The notes under the pieces are model-generated. The model saw only the letters and a list, made by a program, of their open reading frames with translations, did no database searches and was not told the DNA's origin. A DNA stretch of 64,000 nt, from NCBI RefSeq assembly GCF_030056665.1, contig NZ_JASHIG010000003.1; one strand, given 5' to 3'. Each line of letters opens with the position of its first letter. Position 1 is the first letter of the stretch. The DNA comes from Flectobacillus roseus. GTDB lineage: Bacteria; Bacteroidota; Bacteroidia; Cytophagales; Spirosomataceae. Shown here piece by piece: positions 44,206-54,341 of this stretch. The translations under genes were made by a program, and so were the position numbers.

Positions 44206-44658
44206 TTACGCCTTATCTAACAAGCGTCGGTGATAATTGATTTGACCGAGATGATAAGTAAGGTGAGTAGTAAGATGTGTCAATAAATAGCCTGTTGATG
44301 TTTTTTGTTCGAAAACTAATTGAGGGTATATTTCCTCTAAAGCCTCTTCTGGTAAAGTATTGAGACTTTCTTTGATTACATCGAGTGTATCACTGATTTT
44401 GTTGACAAGTTCTTTTTTTGATAAACCTTTTTGAGAAAACTCTAAAGGTCTATTTCTGATATACCCCGTTTTGCCAATTTCAGCGCCGATATAGGTATTC
44501 AGATTTCCTACTAAATGAAGTACTAAGTTTCCTGCTGAATTATTAATTTCAGGAACAATCGCCCAAATGTTCTCTTCTTGCGAATATTGTACAATTTCGG
44601 CTTTAAGTTTTTGTAAATCTCGTTCAAACAGCTGTATTAAAATAGGAATTACTTTCAT
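44206..44658 (-). CDS. DinB-like (DUF1572-type) four-helix protein
   Basis: 150 residues. The metal-site histidines of the DinB/YfiT fold are visible: H49 in AGNLVLHLVGNLNTYIG and the pair in THLTTHLTYHLGQINYHRRLL near the C-terminus, with GKTGYIRNRP between. Family members are often metal-dependent thiol S-transferases or have unknown roles. It lies 92 bp after the epimerase gene on the same strand. Confidence 0.85.
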   Translation of the reverse strand: MKVIPILIQLFERDLQKLKAEIVQYSQEENIWAIVPEINNSAGNLVLHLVGNLNTYIGAEIGKTGYIRNRPLEFSQKGLSKKELVNKISDTLDVIKESLNTLPEEALEEIYPQLVFEQKTSTGYLLTHLTTHLTYHLGQINYHRRLLDKA

Positions 44659-44750
44659 GGTTCGGGGGCTAAATCAAATAAAAATAGAGTTTATAAAATG
44701 ATGGTTCGTGTTAGTAATTGAATGGAAAAACGATAGCGCCTCTCTATTAT

Positions 44751-45749
44751 TTAAGCTTGTTTTTTTAACAAATTTTGCGAAACTCGGGTAATTGTCTCAT
44801 CAAAACTTCTGAAATTAAAATTCAATTGTTTTTTGATTTTGGCGTTATCAAAATAGAAATTAAACTTGGACGAACGTGCAGTTTCTTTGGTCAGGATAGG
44901 AGTGCTTCCAGTTAGCCAACTTCTCAGAGCCTCTATTCGCCAAAGTATTTCAGAAATGGTATTTGATACCGCCTTGGTTGGCGCTTTTTTTCCTAATGAT
45001 TGGGATACTTTCTCAAAGAAGTTTTGAAAAGAAATCGTACCAGCGTTCAGAACAAACCTTTCGCCCACAATATCAGATGTTACAAGCTGATAGACACATT
45101 CAGAAAGGTCAAGGATATCTACATAGTTGAGGCTTCCTTTGGGATAATAAGTAGGTTCGCTGTTGGCATATTTGAATAGCTGGGTCGAACTTTTATTCCA
45201 ATCTGCTTCTCCCAGAATTACCGATGGATTGACAATTACTGCATTGAGCCCTTCGGCTACGCCTCGCCATACTTCCATTTCTGCCAAATACTTACTTTTA
45301 GCATAATTGGAATTGAGCGGATCTTCTTCCCAAGTAGATTTTTCATTAAGGGTTACTTGCTGGCCCTCAACATATTCTTGGGGTAATTTTCTGCCAAGTG
45401 CGGCTACAGAACTAATAAAGCAAACTTTTCGAATACCCGCGTCCAAACAAGCATTAACGACATTGGCAGTCCCCTCGATGTTGACTTTATTCATCAGCTC
45501 AACATCTTTGGGCGCAAAGGAAACAACCGCAGCAGCATGGATAACAATGTCGATACCTACCAAGGCTTTTTCCAATGACAAAACATCTAGCACATCGCCC
45601 TCAAGCCAATGGATTTGAGATTGAATATCAGTCACTAGAGACAAATCACTGTTGGCACGACGAAACCCCGCGACTTGATGTCCTTTGTCCAAAAAATGTT
45701 TGGCAACAAAGCTTCCGACTAATCCTGTTATACCTGTTATTAATACCAT
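44751..45749 (-). CDS. NAD-dependent epimerase/dehydratase
   Basis: 332 residues from MVLITGITGL; the frame continues upstream but the Rossmann motif TGITGLVG (5-12) should be at the N-terminus. The catalytic pair is Y149 and K153 (NYAKSKYLAE), and conserved VIHAAAVVSF and FISSVAALG are present. It belongs to the extended SDR group near dihydroflavonol-4-reductase and sugar-nucleotide epimerases; substrate not deducible. Confidence 0.88.
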   Translation of the reverse strand: MVLITGITGLVGSFVAKHFLDKGHQVAGFRRANSDLSLVTDIQSQIHWLEGDVLDVLSLEKALVGIDIVIHAAAVVSFAPKDVELMNKVNIEGTANVVNACLDAGIRKVCFISSVAALGRKLPQEYVEGQQVTLNEKSTWEEDPLNSNYAKSKYLAEMEVWRGVAEGLNAVIVNPSVILGEADWNKSSTQLFKYANSEPTYYPKGSLNYVDILDLSECVYQLVTSDIVGERFVLNAGTISFQNFFEKVSQSLGKKAPTKAVSNTISEILWRIEALRSWLTGSTPILTKETARSSKFNFYFDNAKIKKQLNFNFRSFDETITRVSQNLLKKQA

Positions 45750-45877
45750 ACTGTAAAGATAACTATAGAGTTTTTTCCAGACAAAGAACACGAAGTTTTT
45801 CGGTGAAAGTTCGTTTGTAGGAGAAGAATCGTGTTTCTTTGTAATTCACTCAAGGTGAGAAATTAGCGATAGCAAAT

Positions 45878-46807
45878 ATGAGAAAAGCAATTATTGATTT
45901 AGGAACGAATACTTTTCAACTCTTGGTAGTTGAACAAGAAGGGCAAGATTTTCAAATTATACATGAAGATAGTTATGCTGCCAAAATTGGACAAGGCGGT
46001 ATTTCGAAAGGTATTATTACTCAAGAAGGAATAGCTAGAGCTATTGCAGGATTAAATTATTTTAAGACCATTTTAGAAAAAGAGGATGTGTCACTAGCAA
46101 ATGTAAAAGCTATGGCAACCAGTGCCGTACGGAATGCTTCAAATGGTCAAGAGTTTTGTGAAAAAATTATTGAAGCCACAGGTATCAGTATCCAAGTTAT
46201 TTCGGGTGATGAAGAAGCAGGATTGATATATGAGGGAGTGAAGCTAGGGACGCAAATCGGACGAACACCGTCGATGATTATTGATATTGGTGGAGGAAGT
46301 GTCGAGTTTATCATTTGTGATGCAACAAAGGTTTTTTGGAAACAAAGTTTTGAGATAGGCGGTCAACGATTGATGGATCAATTTATGAGTACTGACCCTA
46401 TTTCGCCTCGCTCGGTAGGGTTAATGCGAGATTATTTGGAAGATGCTCTTTTGCCATTGACCAATGCTGTACACCAATATGCTCCTGAATGTATTATTGG
46501 CTCGGCAGGTTCGTTTGAGACTTTAGTGGATATGTATTGGCATAAGCTTCATGGAGAATGGTCGCCAAGAGAACAAGTAAGTTTTGACTTACCGATAAGT
46601 TCTTTCAAAGAATCTTTTTTGGCCTTAGTCTCGCAAGATAGAGAAAAGCGAATGCAAATTCCTGGGATGATAGAGTTACGTGTAGATATGATTGTAGTTG
46701 GGGTTTGTTTGATAGATTTTATCTTGAAAAGATATGATATTGAGCAAATTAAGGTATCGACTTATGCGTTGAAGGAGGGAGTATTAGCAAAGTTGTTGAA
46801 TCAATAA
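45878..46807 (+). CDS. Ppx/GppA-family phosphatase
   Basis: 309 residues. The actin-like ATPase-fold motifs are IDLGTNTFQLL (6-16) and IDIGGGSVEF near 138-147. It contains only the N-terminal half of a full Ppx, as is common for short GppA/exopolyphosphatase-like members. Likely substrates are polyphosphate or pppGpp. The divergent neighbour is the epimerase. Confidence 0.9.
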   Translation: MRKAIIDLGTNTFQLLVVEQEGQDFQIIHEDSYAAKIGQGGISKGIITQEGIARAIAGLNYFKTILEKEDVSLANVKAMATSAVRNASNGQEFCEKIIEATGISIQVISGDEEAGLIYEGVKLGTQIGRTPSMIIDIGGGSVEFIICDATKVFWKQSFEIGGQRLMDQFMSTDPISPRSVGLMRDYLEDALLPLTNAVHQYAPECIIGSAGSFETLVDMYWHKLHGEWSPREQVSFDLPISSFKESFLALVSQDREKRMQIPGMIELRVDMIVVGVCLIDFILKRYDIEQIKVSTYALKEGVLAKLLNQ

Positions 46808-46896
46808 GTTAGGAATAAAATACCTGCTTTTAGCCTATCGACTACAGCTAACGGCCCCAAGTGGTTATCCATAATTTTCCAAAAACTACTGACATA

Positions 46897-47538
46897 ATGC
46901 CTTTACACGAAATTCAAGTGACTAAAACCGCTCGTTACTACACCATTGGCGAGTGGTCCGAAAAAACACGTAAAGTGATTTTCGTACTACATGGTTACGG
47001 ACAGTTAGGAGAGTTTTTTATCCAAAAGTTTAAAGAATTAGCATCAGAAGATACTTTAATTGTTGCGCCTGAGGCATTATCAAGATTCTATCTTAATGGA
47101 TTTTCGGGTAGGGTAGGAGCAACTTGGATGACCAAAGAGTCGAGAGATACCGAGATTTTGGATTACCTCAATTACCTCAATAAATTGTTGGATACCATAT
47201 TGATGGATTTGAATCCTTTTGATGTAGAGATAGAATTATTGGGTTTTTCTCAGGGTTGTGCTACTGCTGCAAGATGGTTTGAAGTGCAATCAGAAGCATT
47301 TCAAAGATTAATTCTTTGGGCAGGGTATTTTTCGGAAGGCATATCAGAGGTAGTGAGTCCTTCCCATTTTGCAGATAAACCTCTGGTGTATGTGTATGGG
47401 AAAAAAGATGAAATTTTGGAGCAAGCAAAATTTGATGATTTTCTAAAGTCGTTGAAACAAGCTGTTCCTTCCATCGAAATTATTGAATTTGAAGGAGGAC
47501 ATCAGATCAATACGAAGGTGCTGAGACAAATTTTTTGA
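46897..47538 (+). CDS. Phospholipase/carboxylesterase-type alpha/beta hydrolase
   Basis: 213 residues from MPLHEIQ; the open frame begins at 46861 but those codons lie in repeat-like spacer DNA. Catalytic triad by motif: S118 in GFSQG, D171 in YGKKDEIL and H202 in EGGHQI; the oxyanion segment is VLHGYGQLGE. Typical length for esterases of the YpfH type. Substrate unknown. It follows the Ppx gene on the same strand. Confidence 0.88.
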   Translation: MPLHEIQVTKTARYYTIGEWSEKTRKVIFVLHGYGQLGEFFIQKFKELASEDTLIVAPEALSRFYLNGFSGRVGATWMTKESRDTEILDYLNYLNKLLDTILMDLNPFDVEIELLGFSQGCATAARWFEVQSEAFQRLILWAGYFSEGISEVVSPSHFADKPLVYVYGKKDEILEQAKFDDFLKSLKQAVPSIEIIEFEGGHQINTKVLRQIF

Positions 47539-47861
47539 GTCGGTGCTTCATTTTTATCAAACGGTAAAAAGAAAGTCGTTTTTCTATGCTACTTTAGTAA
47601 AATGAAGTTTTTGGATAAGTATAATAACTACTTTAAACTCATACCCTACAGTACAGCAACTGGCTTTTTTTTGACTTAGTTATATCATATTACTTAAATT
47701 TTTTCGTTAAACTTGTTGAAAATTTAGTTCGTACATGTAACAACTCGTGCGACAATCGCAATAATTTGCAATTAAGGTAACTCAATAATTAATCAATTTC
47801 CTACAAATCAAATTAGCCGTATTTTTCAATTAGGAAAATACGCTTTTACCTGTAAAAACTT
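47539..47861. other. Gene-free upstream region of exbB
   Basis: About 320 bp. No repeat, hairpin or protein fragment that I could support; it should carry the exbB promoter. Confidence 0.4.
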
Positions 47862-48575
47862 ATGACTACTCTTCTAAGTATCTTATTACAGACAACTACT
47901 TTTGAACCCGACACAACATCTACTACGGTAACAACTGTTACCAAGGTTGGAGAGGACCTAAACTTATTTGGCCTTTTAGAAAAAGGTGGATGGGTTATGA
48001 TTCCTATTTTTGTATTGTTTTTTATTGCTCTTTTCTTGTTTGTCGAGAGATACAGATATATCAGTAAAACGTCTAGATTGGACAATACATTTTTATTTTC
48101 AATCAAGGAAATGCTTTTTGCAGGTAACATCCAAGGTGCTATCAACTATTGCAAAACCTCTCCATTCCCAATTGCTCGTTTATTAGAAAAAGGCTTAAAT
48201 CGTATTGGGTCACCTATGCGCGATATCGAAAATGCCATCGAAAACTCAGCACGTGTAGAGATTTATAACATGGAGAAAAACTTGGGTATCTTATCAGCAA
48301 TTGCCAAAATTGCCCCAATGTTTGGTTTCTTGGGTACTGTTTCGGGTATGATTCGTACATTCCACAACATTTCGGTAGCCAATAAAATTGACATCAGTAC
48401 TATCGCAAGTGGTATTTATGAAAAAATGGTAACTTCAGCAACAGGTTTGATGGTAGGTATCATTGCGTACTTCTTCTATACGATTTTGACAACAATGATT
48501 GATCGTACAGTAAACAAAATGGAAGTTACTGCGATCGACTTTTTGGATATTCTTCACAAACCAGCCTCTAAATAA
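47862..48575 (+). CDS. exbB: MotA/TolQ/ExbB proton channel family protein
   Basis: 237 residues. Three transmembrane segments: about 44-65 (WVMIPIFVLFFIALFLF), around residue 150 (SAIAKIAPMFGFLGTVSGMI) and around 195 (GLMVGIIAYFFYTIL). The long cytoplasmic loop ARLLEKGLNRIGS...IENAIENSARVEIYNME is typical of ExbB/TolQ. With ExbD it couples the proton-motive force to TonB or Tol-type outer-membrane energisation. It starts 25 bp before exbD. Confidence 0.9.
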   Translation: MTTLLSILLQTTTFEPDTTSTTVTTVTKVGEDLNLFGLLEKGGWVMIPIFVLFFIALFLFVERYRYISKTSRLDNTFLFSIKEMLFAGNIQGAINYCKTSPFPIARLLEKGLNRIGSPMRDIENAIENSARVEIYNMEKNLGILSAIAKIAPMFGFLGTVSGMIRTFHNISVANKIDISTIASGIYEKMVTSATGLMVGIIAYFFYTILTTMIDRTVNKMEVTAIDFLDILHKPASK

Positions 48576-48600
48576 TAGAGCTCTTTAATTTGAAGTAAAT

Positions 48601-48999
48601 ATGAACATTAGAAAAAGAGCTAGAGAACAATCAGAAGTAGAAACTGGAGCCTTAGCGGATATCCTATTCTTCTTGATGATGTTTTTCTTGATGATATCAA
48701 CCTTGGCAAGCCCAGATGCTATTAAGCTGCTTTTGCCAGAATCAAGCTCAGCAGAACAAACGGCTACCAAAGAAAACATTCGTTTGACTGTAGATGAGAA
48801 TGATAATTATTTTGTAGATGATAATCCCGTACAAGCTGATCAATTGGAAGCTTACTTGGCTGAACAAGCCAAAGCTAAAAATTCGGAAACGGTAGTTTTA
48901 CGTATTTCAAAAGACCGTACTGTACAGGAATTAGCAAAAATTTACGACGTGGTGGCCAAATTGAATTTGGCGCTGGTAATGGCCACAGAAAAGCAATAA
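48601..48999 (+). CDS. exbD: ExbD/TolR family biopolymer transport protein
   Basis: 132 residues. A basic N-terminus, the conserved membrane-embedded Asp in ADILFFLMMFFLMISTL (near residue 20) and a periplasmic C-terminal domain (RLTVDENDNYFVDD...VLRISKDRTVQELAKIYDVVAKLNL). The pair exbB-exbD ends in a strong terminator, and no tonB gene adjoins it in this window. Confidence 0.9.
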   Translation: MNIRKRAREQSEVETGALADILFFLMMFFLMISTLASPDAIKLLLPESSSAEQTATKENIRLTVDENDNYFVDDNPVQADQLEAYLAEQAKAKNSETVVLRISKDRTVQELAKIYDVVAKLNLALVMATEKQ

Positions 49000-49011
49000 G
49001 GGTAAATACTC

Positions 49012-49050
49012 AAAAAAATAGCCGTTACGAAAGTGACGGCTATTTTTTTT
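49012..49050 (+). terminator. Terminator after exbD
   Basis: Stem AAAAAATAGCCGTTAC / GTGACGGCTATTTTTT closed by a GAAA tetraloop, followed by T8. Confidence 0.92.
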
Positions 49051-49159
49051 GCCTTGAGAATATCTATTAATTTCACAGTGCTAAGAAGTTGTTGGAGTAG
49101 AAGCCCTGAGGGGCTTACTACCATTTAATGATAAAAATCTGTAAAGAAAAAATATACGT

Positions 49160-49831
49160 ATGTTTTTAATGGGAGATTGGGAGATTCTTTGGAATCATAT
49201 TGTACATGACGAAGATATAATCAAACTGCTTGCTTCTACTTTTGTAGGAGCGATCATTGGAGGCGAACGCGAGTATCATAGTAAATCTGCAGGTTTGCGA
49301 ACATTTACTTTGATAGCGGTTGGTTCTACCATTTTTACCATTCTTTCTGAAAAAGTAGGAATGGGTGCCTCTCCTGATAGGATTTCGGCCAATATTGTTA
49401 CTGGTGTAGGCTTTTTAGGTGCTGGAATCATCTTCAAAGTAGATGATCGTGTAAAAGGGCTTACCACAGCCGCTATTATCTGGGTTACTGCTGCACTAGG
49501 TATGGCTATTGGCGATGGGCATATTTTACTTTCTTTTTTTGGCGCAATTATGGTATTTATGATTTTGCAGTTTTTTATCGTTATGGAACGTTGGATTCAT
49601 AGATATGGCGAAACTCGTAATTACAAAATTGTTATTAAGAAAGGCGACGAAGGATTTCTTAGAATGGAGGAAATTTTTAGACAAATAAAAGTACAAGCCA
49701 AGAAAGGTAAACAGATTTATAAGGATGATACTATAACTTGCTATTGGTCGGTAAGAGGCAAAACGTCTCGACATGAGCGTCTTGCGAAAAAACTGATACT
49801 CGAACCTCATGTAATTGAATTAGAGTTTTAG
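49160..49831 (+). CDS. MgtC/SapB family membrane protein
   Basis: 223 residues. The membrane domain shows GAIIGGEREYHSKSAGLRTFTLIAVGS, GVGFLGAGIIFK and KGLTTAAIIWVTAALGMAIG, all characteristic of MgtC. The C-terminal ~80 residues are a cytoplasmic ACT-like regulatory part. MgtC proteins help bacteria cope with low magnesium or acid. The first Met is at 49160, with another four codons in. Confidence 0.92.
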   Translation: MFLMGDWEILWNHIVHDEDIIKLLASTFVGAIIGGEREYHSKSAGLRTFTLIAVGSTIFTILSEKVGMGASPDRISANIVTGVGFLGAGIIFKVDDRVKGLTTAAIIWVTAALGMAIGDGHILLSFFGAIMVFMILQFFIVMERWIHRYGETRNYKIVIKKGDEGFLRMEEIFRQIKVQAKKGKQIYKDDTITCYWSVRGKTSRHERLAKKLILEPHVIELEF

Positions 49832-50443
49832 ATAAAATCGACTTGATTTTTGTGGAATACGACAGTAGACCTTATAAAGCCTTCATTACCTGGTGCTTGT
49901 GATAATTTTAGCGATTCTAATATATCGTAATTCGAATAAAAGATGATAAAAATATTTTTTAAAAAGACCTGTTAGTGTGTTGTAAAAGTGAATTATTTTC
50001 TGGTTCACAAACTCATTGAGACGTGTTTTGTTGTATATTTATAATGAATAACTTTTCGATTAGATTATTTTATCATCATTGTAGATAAATAACCAATCAT
50101 CATACGCTCCTAAGTATCCTCGATTTGATGAACCCCTTTGTTATAAGTTAGTGGGTAAAATTAAATAATTTTTACCCGCAATAGGCATTAAGCTATATGC
50201 AGTATGCTGAAATTAATAGGCGTTTCTAATGAAATCATGATTATTTTTTTGCTAAATGCCTACGGCTTACAGCCTTCGTAAGTAATCGTGCGTAGTTGAG
50301 TTGAACGAATTAATGAGATGAAATTTCAGTAATCATAATTTTACACGCAATACTCATCGCTCAGAATTCAGGACTCATGCTTAATGTGGTTCTATTTATC
50401 CTATCATTTATGCAAACCTTACTTAATCAAGTCGGTTGATATT
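49832..50443. other. Gene-free interval of about 600 bp with repeats
   Basis: Contains GGGTAAAA / TTTTACCC (50153-50177) preceded by GTTAGTGGGTAAAAT (50147-50161), shared with 8840-8854. Then comes 50281-50380, which resembles 19741-19845 and carries the CATCGCTCAGAATTCAG type of tail seen elsewhere upstream of genes. No coding fragment seen. Confidence 0.55.
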
Positions 50444-52135
50444 ATGATTTTTCCAAAAATACCAGAAAACGAAACAGAAAGACTAGATACCCTAAAGGCG
50501 TATAAAATACTAGATACACTTCCAGAAAAGGATTTTGATGATATCGTAAGAATAGCTTCTCAAATATGTCAAACCCCTATTTCTACAATTACTATTGTCG
50601 ATGAAAATCGTCAGTGGTTTAAAGCTAAAAATGGGATAGACGGAGATGGCGGTCCGCGTGAACTATCCTTTTGTGCTCATGCGATTGTACAGCCCGATCG
50701 TCCTTTTATTATCGAAGATGCACGACAAGACGAACGTTTTTCAGATAACCCGCTGACGATAGGTTCTCCTTATGTGGTTTTTTATGCAGGAATACCGCTT
50801 GTCGCAGAAAATGGGCATGCTTTGGGTACTTTGTGCGTGATAGATAGTAGTCCCCGCTCACTCAAGGAAGAGCAAGTGGTTGCACTCAAGGCGCTTGCAT
50901 CACAGGCAATGGGGCAGTTGGAGCTCCGTAAAAAGACCTTCGAGTTGATGGAAACCAAGGAAAGTTTGGAGCTCAAAAACTTTGCTTTGACCGAAGCTAA
51001 AGACAATTTGGAGGTTGCCTTGAAAGCTAAGTCTACCTTTTTGTCGATGATGAGCCATGAAATACGCTCGCCTTTGCATGCGATTTTAGGTAACATCAAC
51101 CTGCTTTTGGAAGAATCTCCCAGACCAGACCAAGAAGACCCTCTCAATGTATTAAGGTTTACAGGGGAAACATTATTGTCAATCATCAACGATATTTTAG
51201 ACTTTAGTAAGCTAGAAGCTGGAAAGGTACAACTCGAAAATATTAGTTTTAATGTTCGAGAGTTGGTGAAAAATATTGCAAGTATCAACTTGCATCGAGC
51301 CAAAGATCAAGGCAATAAAATACTGATTGAGATTGCTGACAATGTGCCTAATTATGTGGGTGGCGACCCTATAAGACTGGTACAGGTGATCAATAATCTT
51401 GTGTCTAATGCAGTAAAGTTTACAAAAAATGGCACGATTACCATAAGAGTTACCTTGAAGGAACAACTCGAAACGGATAATATTCTTACCATAGAAGTCA
51501 TCGATACGGGGATAGGAATTCCTCAAGAAGCCGTAAATCAGATTTTTGAAGAGTTTGTTCAAGCATCCAATAAAACTACCCGTCAGTTTGGGGGTACAGG
51601 TTTGGGATTGGCCATTATTCGTAAAATACTTGAACTGTTTGGCACTCGTATTTTTGTTGAAAGTGAAGTTGGTAAAGGCTCTACTTTTAAATTTGATTTG
51701 ACTGTAGGACAGGTGCAGCAGGAGGTCGTAAAGAAAGATACAGTTGCGAACTTTAACTTTGAAGGTTTCAATGTCATGGCAATAGATGACAACGATATTA
51801 ACCTCATTATCATTAACAGAAGTTTACAAAAGAAAGGTATTTCGGTAAAAACCTTTAATAATGGCATTGATGCTTTAGAATCTTTGAAAGCGGGCACACA
51901 TTATGATTTGATCATAGTTGATTTACAAATGCCAGAAATGAGTGGATTCGAGTTTGCAGAGGAAGTGAGGAAATTTTCGGAGATACCTATTATCGCTAGC
52001 TCTGCTGATAATAATACAGAAACAATAGAAATGGCACTTAGCACAGGGATGAATGATTATTTATTGAAGCCCCACACGCCACAAGATTTATACATTTTGC
52101 TTGCTCAACATTTGAGTTATATCACAGAAGAATAA
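50444..52135 (+). CDS. GAF-domain hybrid sensor histidine kinase with receiver domain
   Basis: 563 residues from MIFPKIPEN; the upstream frame to 50384 lacks support. Domains in order: GAF (about 5-165; SFCAHAIVQPDRPFIIEDARQDERF), coiled coil (165-195), HisKA with phospho-accepting H205 in SHEIRSPLHAIL, HATPase with NLVSNAVKF, DTGIGIP and GGTGLGLAI, and a C-terminal receiver with phospho-acceptor D493 in LIIVDLQMPEMSG. Cytoplasmic; no membrane segment. No separate response regulator lies beside it, so output is unclear. A terminator follows at 52141. Confidence 0.93.
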   Translation: MIFPKIPENETERLDTLKAYKILDTLPEKDFDDIVRIASQICQTPISTITIVDENRQWFKAKNGIDGDGGPRELSFCAHAIVQPDRPFIIEDARQDERFSDNPLTIGSPYVVFYAGIPLVAENGHALGTLCVIDSSPRSLKEEQVVALKALASQAMGQLELRKKTFELMETKESLELKNFALTEAKDNLEVALKAKSTFLSMMSHEIRSPLHAILGNINLLLEESPRPDQEDPLNVLRFTGETLLSIINDILDFSKLEAGKVQLENISFNVRELVKNIASINLHRAKDQGNKILIEIADNVPNYVGGDPIRLVQVINNLVSNAVKFTKNGTITIRVTLKEQLETDNILTIEVIDTGIGIPQEAVNQIFEEFVQASNKTTRQFGGTGLGLAIIRKILELFGTRIFVESEVGKGSTFKFDLTVGQVQQEVVKKDTVANFNFEGFNVMAIDDNDINLIIINRSLQKKGISVKTFNNGIDALESLKAGTHYDLIIVDLQMPEMSGFEFAEEVRKFSEIPIIASSADNNTETIEMALSTGMNDYLLKPHTPQDLYILLAQHLSYITEE

Positions 52136-52140
52136 AAAAT

Positions 52141-52172
52141 AGGTCAGCAAGGAATATCCTGCTGACCTTTAT
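52141..52172 (+). terminator. Terminator after the hybrid histidine kinase gene
   Basis: Stem AGGTCAGCA / TGCTGACCT with a ten-base loop, followed by TTTATTATTT. The convergent GH20 gene ends at 52212. Confidence 0.75.
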
Positions 52173-52211
52173 TATTTATAGGAAAATTGGGAGTTACTGG
52201 TTTGCGTGGCT

Positions 52212-53822
52212 TTATTTTAAAAAGCCTTTGAAAAAGTTTACATGCAATTTCTCCAAACGATCTGCATGAACTTTCATGCGCTCAGAGAATTTGCTATAAT
52301 CTTTTAATTCCTTCCTTGTCCATGCTACCTCCGACAGGGCTGATGCACGAGGGAAAACCATGTATTCAACATAGTCGCTGGTTTGCATATATTCTGTCCA
52401 AACGTTTGCTTGAACCCCAATAATATGCTTTTGTTGTTCTGGTGAAAGTTCGGTTGGCGTTGGTTCGTACGAATAGATTTTTTCTAAAGTAGTAAACCCA
52501 CCAATTGCTAAAGGCTCAGTTTTAGGATCAGCTTGGTAGTGATCCAAATACACATACCCACCTGGCGTCATGATGGCATCGTGGTTTTCTTTAGCCGCTG
52601 CAATACCACCTTCAGTACCTCTCCAAGACATTACGATTGCATTTGGCGAAAGACCACCTTCCAAAATTTCATCCCAACCAATCATTTTACGACCTTTTGA
52701 GGTAATAAATTTATCGATACGACGGATAAAATAACTTTGTAAACCGTGCTCATCACCCAAGTTTTCACGCTTGATGATTTCTTGGCAAAAACGACTTTCT
52801 TTCCATTGTTTCTTTGGACATTCGTCACCACCGATATGAATATATTCACTTGGAAAAAGCTCCATTACCTCTGTCAAAACATTTTCCAAAAACTGGAATG
52901 TTTCTTCTCTTGGACAAAGTACATCTTCATATACACCCCAGTCAGTGGCAGTTTGGTAGATTTTATCAGGATTACAACCAAATTCAGGATATGCTGCTAA
53001 TACTGCTTGAGAGTGCCCTGGCATTTCGATTTCTGGAATTACATTGACAAATTTTGCTTTAGCATACGCTACCACTTCTTTTACTTCGTCTTGCGTGTAA
53101 TATCCACCATAAGGTTTGCCATCAAATTTCTTTGAATAAGCTCTACCTACAACAGTTTGCGCGCGTTTCGAGGCGATTTCCGCCAATTTTGGATAGCGCT
53201 TTATTTCAATTCTCCAGCCTTGATCTTCTGTCAAGTGCCAGTGGAAATTGTTCAATTTGTGTAAAGCAATCAAATCAATATATTTTTTGATAAAGCTTAC
53301 AGGGAAAAAGTGGCGACCCACATCCAAATGCAAACCTCTATACGAATAACGAGGAGCATCAGCAATGGAACAGTTAGGAACCGACCAAGTTATACCTGTA
53401 GATTTTTCTTTACTAAAAATTTGATTTGGAAGTAATTGTAACAAACTTTGTAAAGCATAAAAAGCACCTTTTCCTGTGCTGGCTGCAATGCTTACTTGCT
53501 TGCTACTTACATTAAGCGTATAACCTTCCTCTGCTAGTTGGTCATTTTTTACAAACTGAATACTGTTGCTTACGCCTTTACTATTTGAGCTAACTACCTT
53601 AGGCGTTGTGCCCATTGCAGCACCCAGTTGGTCAGCCAACATAGACGCCACTTGTTTGAAAGCTGGGTCATTAGTACTTACTACGATACTTGTATTTCCT
53701 TTTACAACGAACTGACCTTTCTGAGGTGTGACAGTTTGAGGTAAAGGAACAATATTATATTGATTTTGCGCAGAACTCATAAATACTACGCAAGCACAAA
53801 TAAGGGTTAATAGTTTTTTCAT
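52212..53822 (-). CDS. Beta-N-acetylhexosaminidase (GH20)
   Basis: 536 residues with signal peptide (ending FMSSAQ). GH20 N-terminal domain then the barrel: RGLHLDVGRHFF at 162-173, NNFHWHLTEDQGWRIEIK at 191-208, IPEIEMPGH at 262-270, and the catalytic D333-E334 pair in HIGGDECPKKQW. It should remove terminal GlcNAc or GalNAc from chitin or glycans in the periplasm or outside. No T9SS sorting domain, so a periplasmic or lipid-free secretion route is more likely. Confidence 0.95.
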   Translation of the reverse strand: MKKLLTLICACVVFMSSAQNQYNIVPLPQTVTPQKGQFVVKGNTSIVVSTNDPAFKQVASMLADQLGAAMGTTPKVVSSNSKGVSNSIQFVKNDQLAEEGYTLNVSSKQVSIAASTGKGAFYALQSLLQLLPNQIFSKEKSTGITWSVPNCSIADAPRYSYRGLHLDVGRHFFPVSFIKKYIDLIALHKLNNFHWHLTEDQGWRIEIKRYPKLAEIASKRAQTVVGRAYSKKFDGKPYGGYYTQDEVKEVVAYAKAKFVNVIPEIEMPGHSQAVLAAYPEFGCNPDKIYQTATDWGVYEDVLCPREETFQFLENVLTEVMELFPSEYIHIGGDECPKKQWKESRFCQEIIKRENLGDEHGLQSYFIRRIDKFITSKGRKMIGWDEILEGGLSPNAIVMSWRGTEGGIAAAKENHDAIMTPGGYVYLDHYQADPKTEPLAIGGFTTLEKIYSYEPTPTELSPEQQKHIIGVQANVWTEYMQTSDYVEYMVFPRASALSEVAWTRKELKDYSKFSERMKVHADRLEKLHVNFFKGFLK

Positions 53823-53848
53823 AAAAAATTGGTTTGATAAAGACGATT

Positions 53849-53856
53849 CAAAGGTA
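53849..53856 (-). promoter_or_regulatory. Possible -7 element for the GH20 gene
   Basis: Minus-strand TACCTTTG matches TAnnTTTG, 26 bases before the start codon. No suitably spaced -33 TTG. Confidence 0.4.
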
Positions 53857-53972
53857 GGTGAAAAAACTCCAAGGTGTATAAGTAAAAAAGAATATTTTTA
53901 AATTTTTTTAATATATAGGTAATATATTTCTTATTGTCTTTACTATATTACTGATAGTAAATATTTCAAGAT

Positions 53973-54341
53973 ATGAATCTGATTGATAAACTCTTAAGAA
54001 TTAAGGTATGGTCGTGGTTATGTGGTGTCGCAATCATCATATTGTGTGCAATGCCTGGGGCAAAAATCCCACAGGTATTCAACTTTTATGACAAATTGCA
54101 GCATTTATTAGCATTTGGAGTATGGACTTTTTTAGTTGTATATGCTTATAAATCTGAAAAAGGAGGTTTTTTCGCAGGAGTATTGTTTGGGATAGGGATA
54201 GAGATAATGCAATATTGTTTACCTAAATCATTTCATCGTTCTTTTGATTTAATCGATGTCGTCGCAGATTCATTAGGAGCTTTGGTCGGTATTGGCTTCT
54301 TATGGGCTTTGAAAAAGATTTTTAAAATAGAGATAGAATAA
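53973..54341 (+). CDS. VanZ-like small membrane protein
   Basis: 122 residues with four hydrophobic segments. Typical VanZ text: CAMPGAKIPQVFNFYDKLQHLLAFGVW in the first half and GVLFGIGIEIMQYCLPKSFHRSFDLIDVVADSLGALVG in the second. VanZ-family proteins occur widely; their job is mostly unknown. Divergent from the GH20 gene, and convergent with thrB across an R1 repeat. Confidence 0.88.
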   Translation: MNLIDKLLRIKVWSWLCGVAIIILCAMPGAKIPQVFNFYDKLQHLLAFGVWTFLVVYAYKSEKGGFFAGVLFGIGIEIMQYCLPKSFHRSFDLIDVVADSLGALVGIGFLWALKKIFKIEIE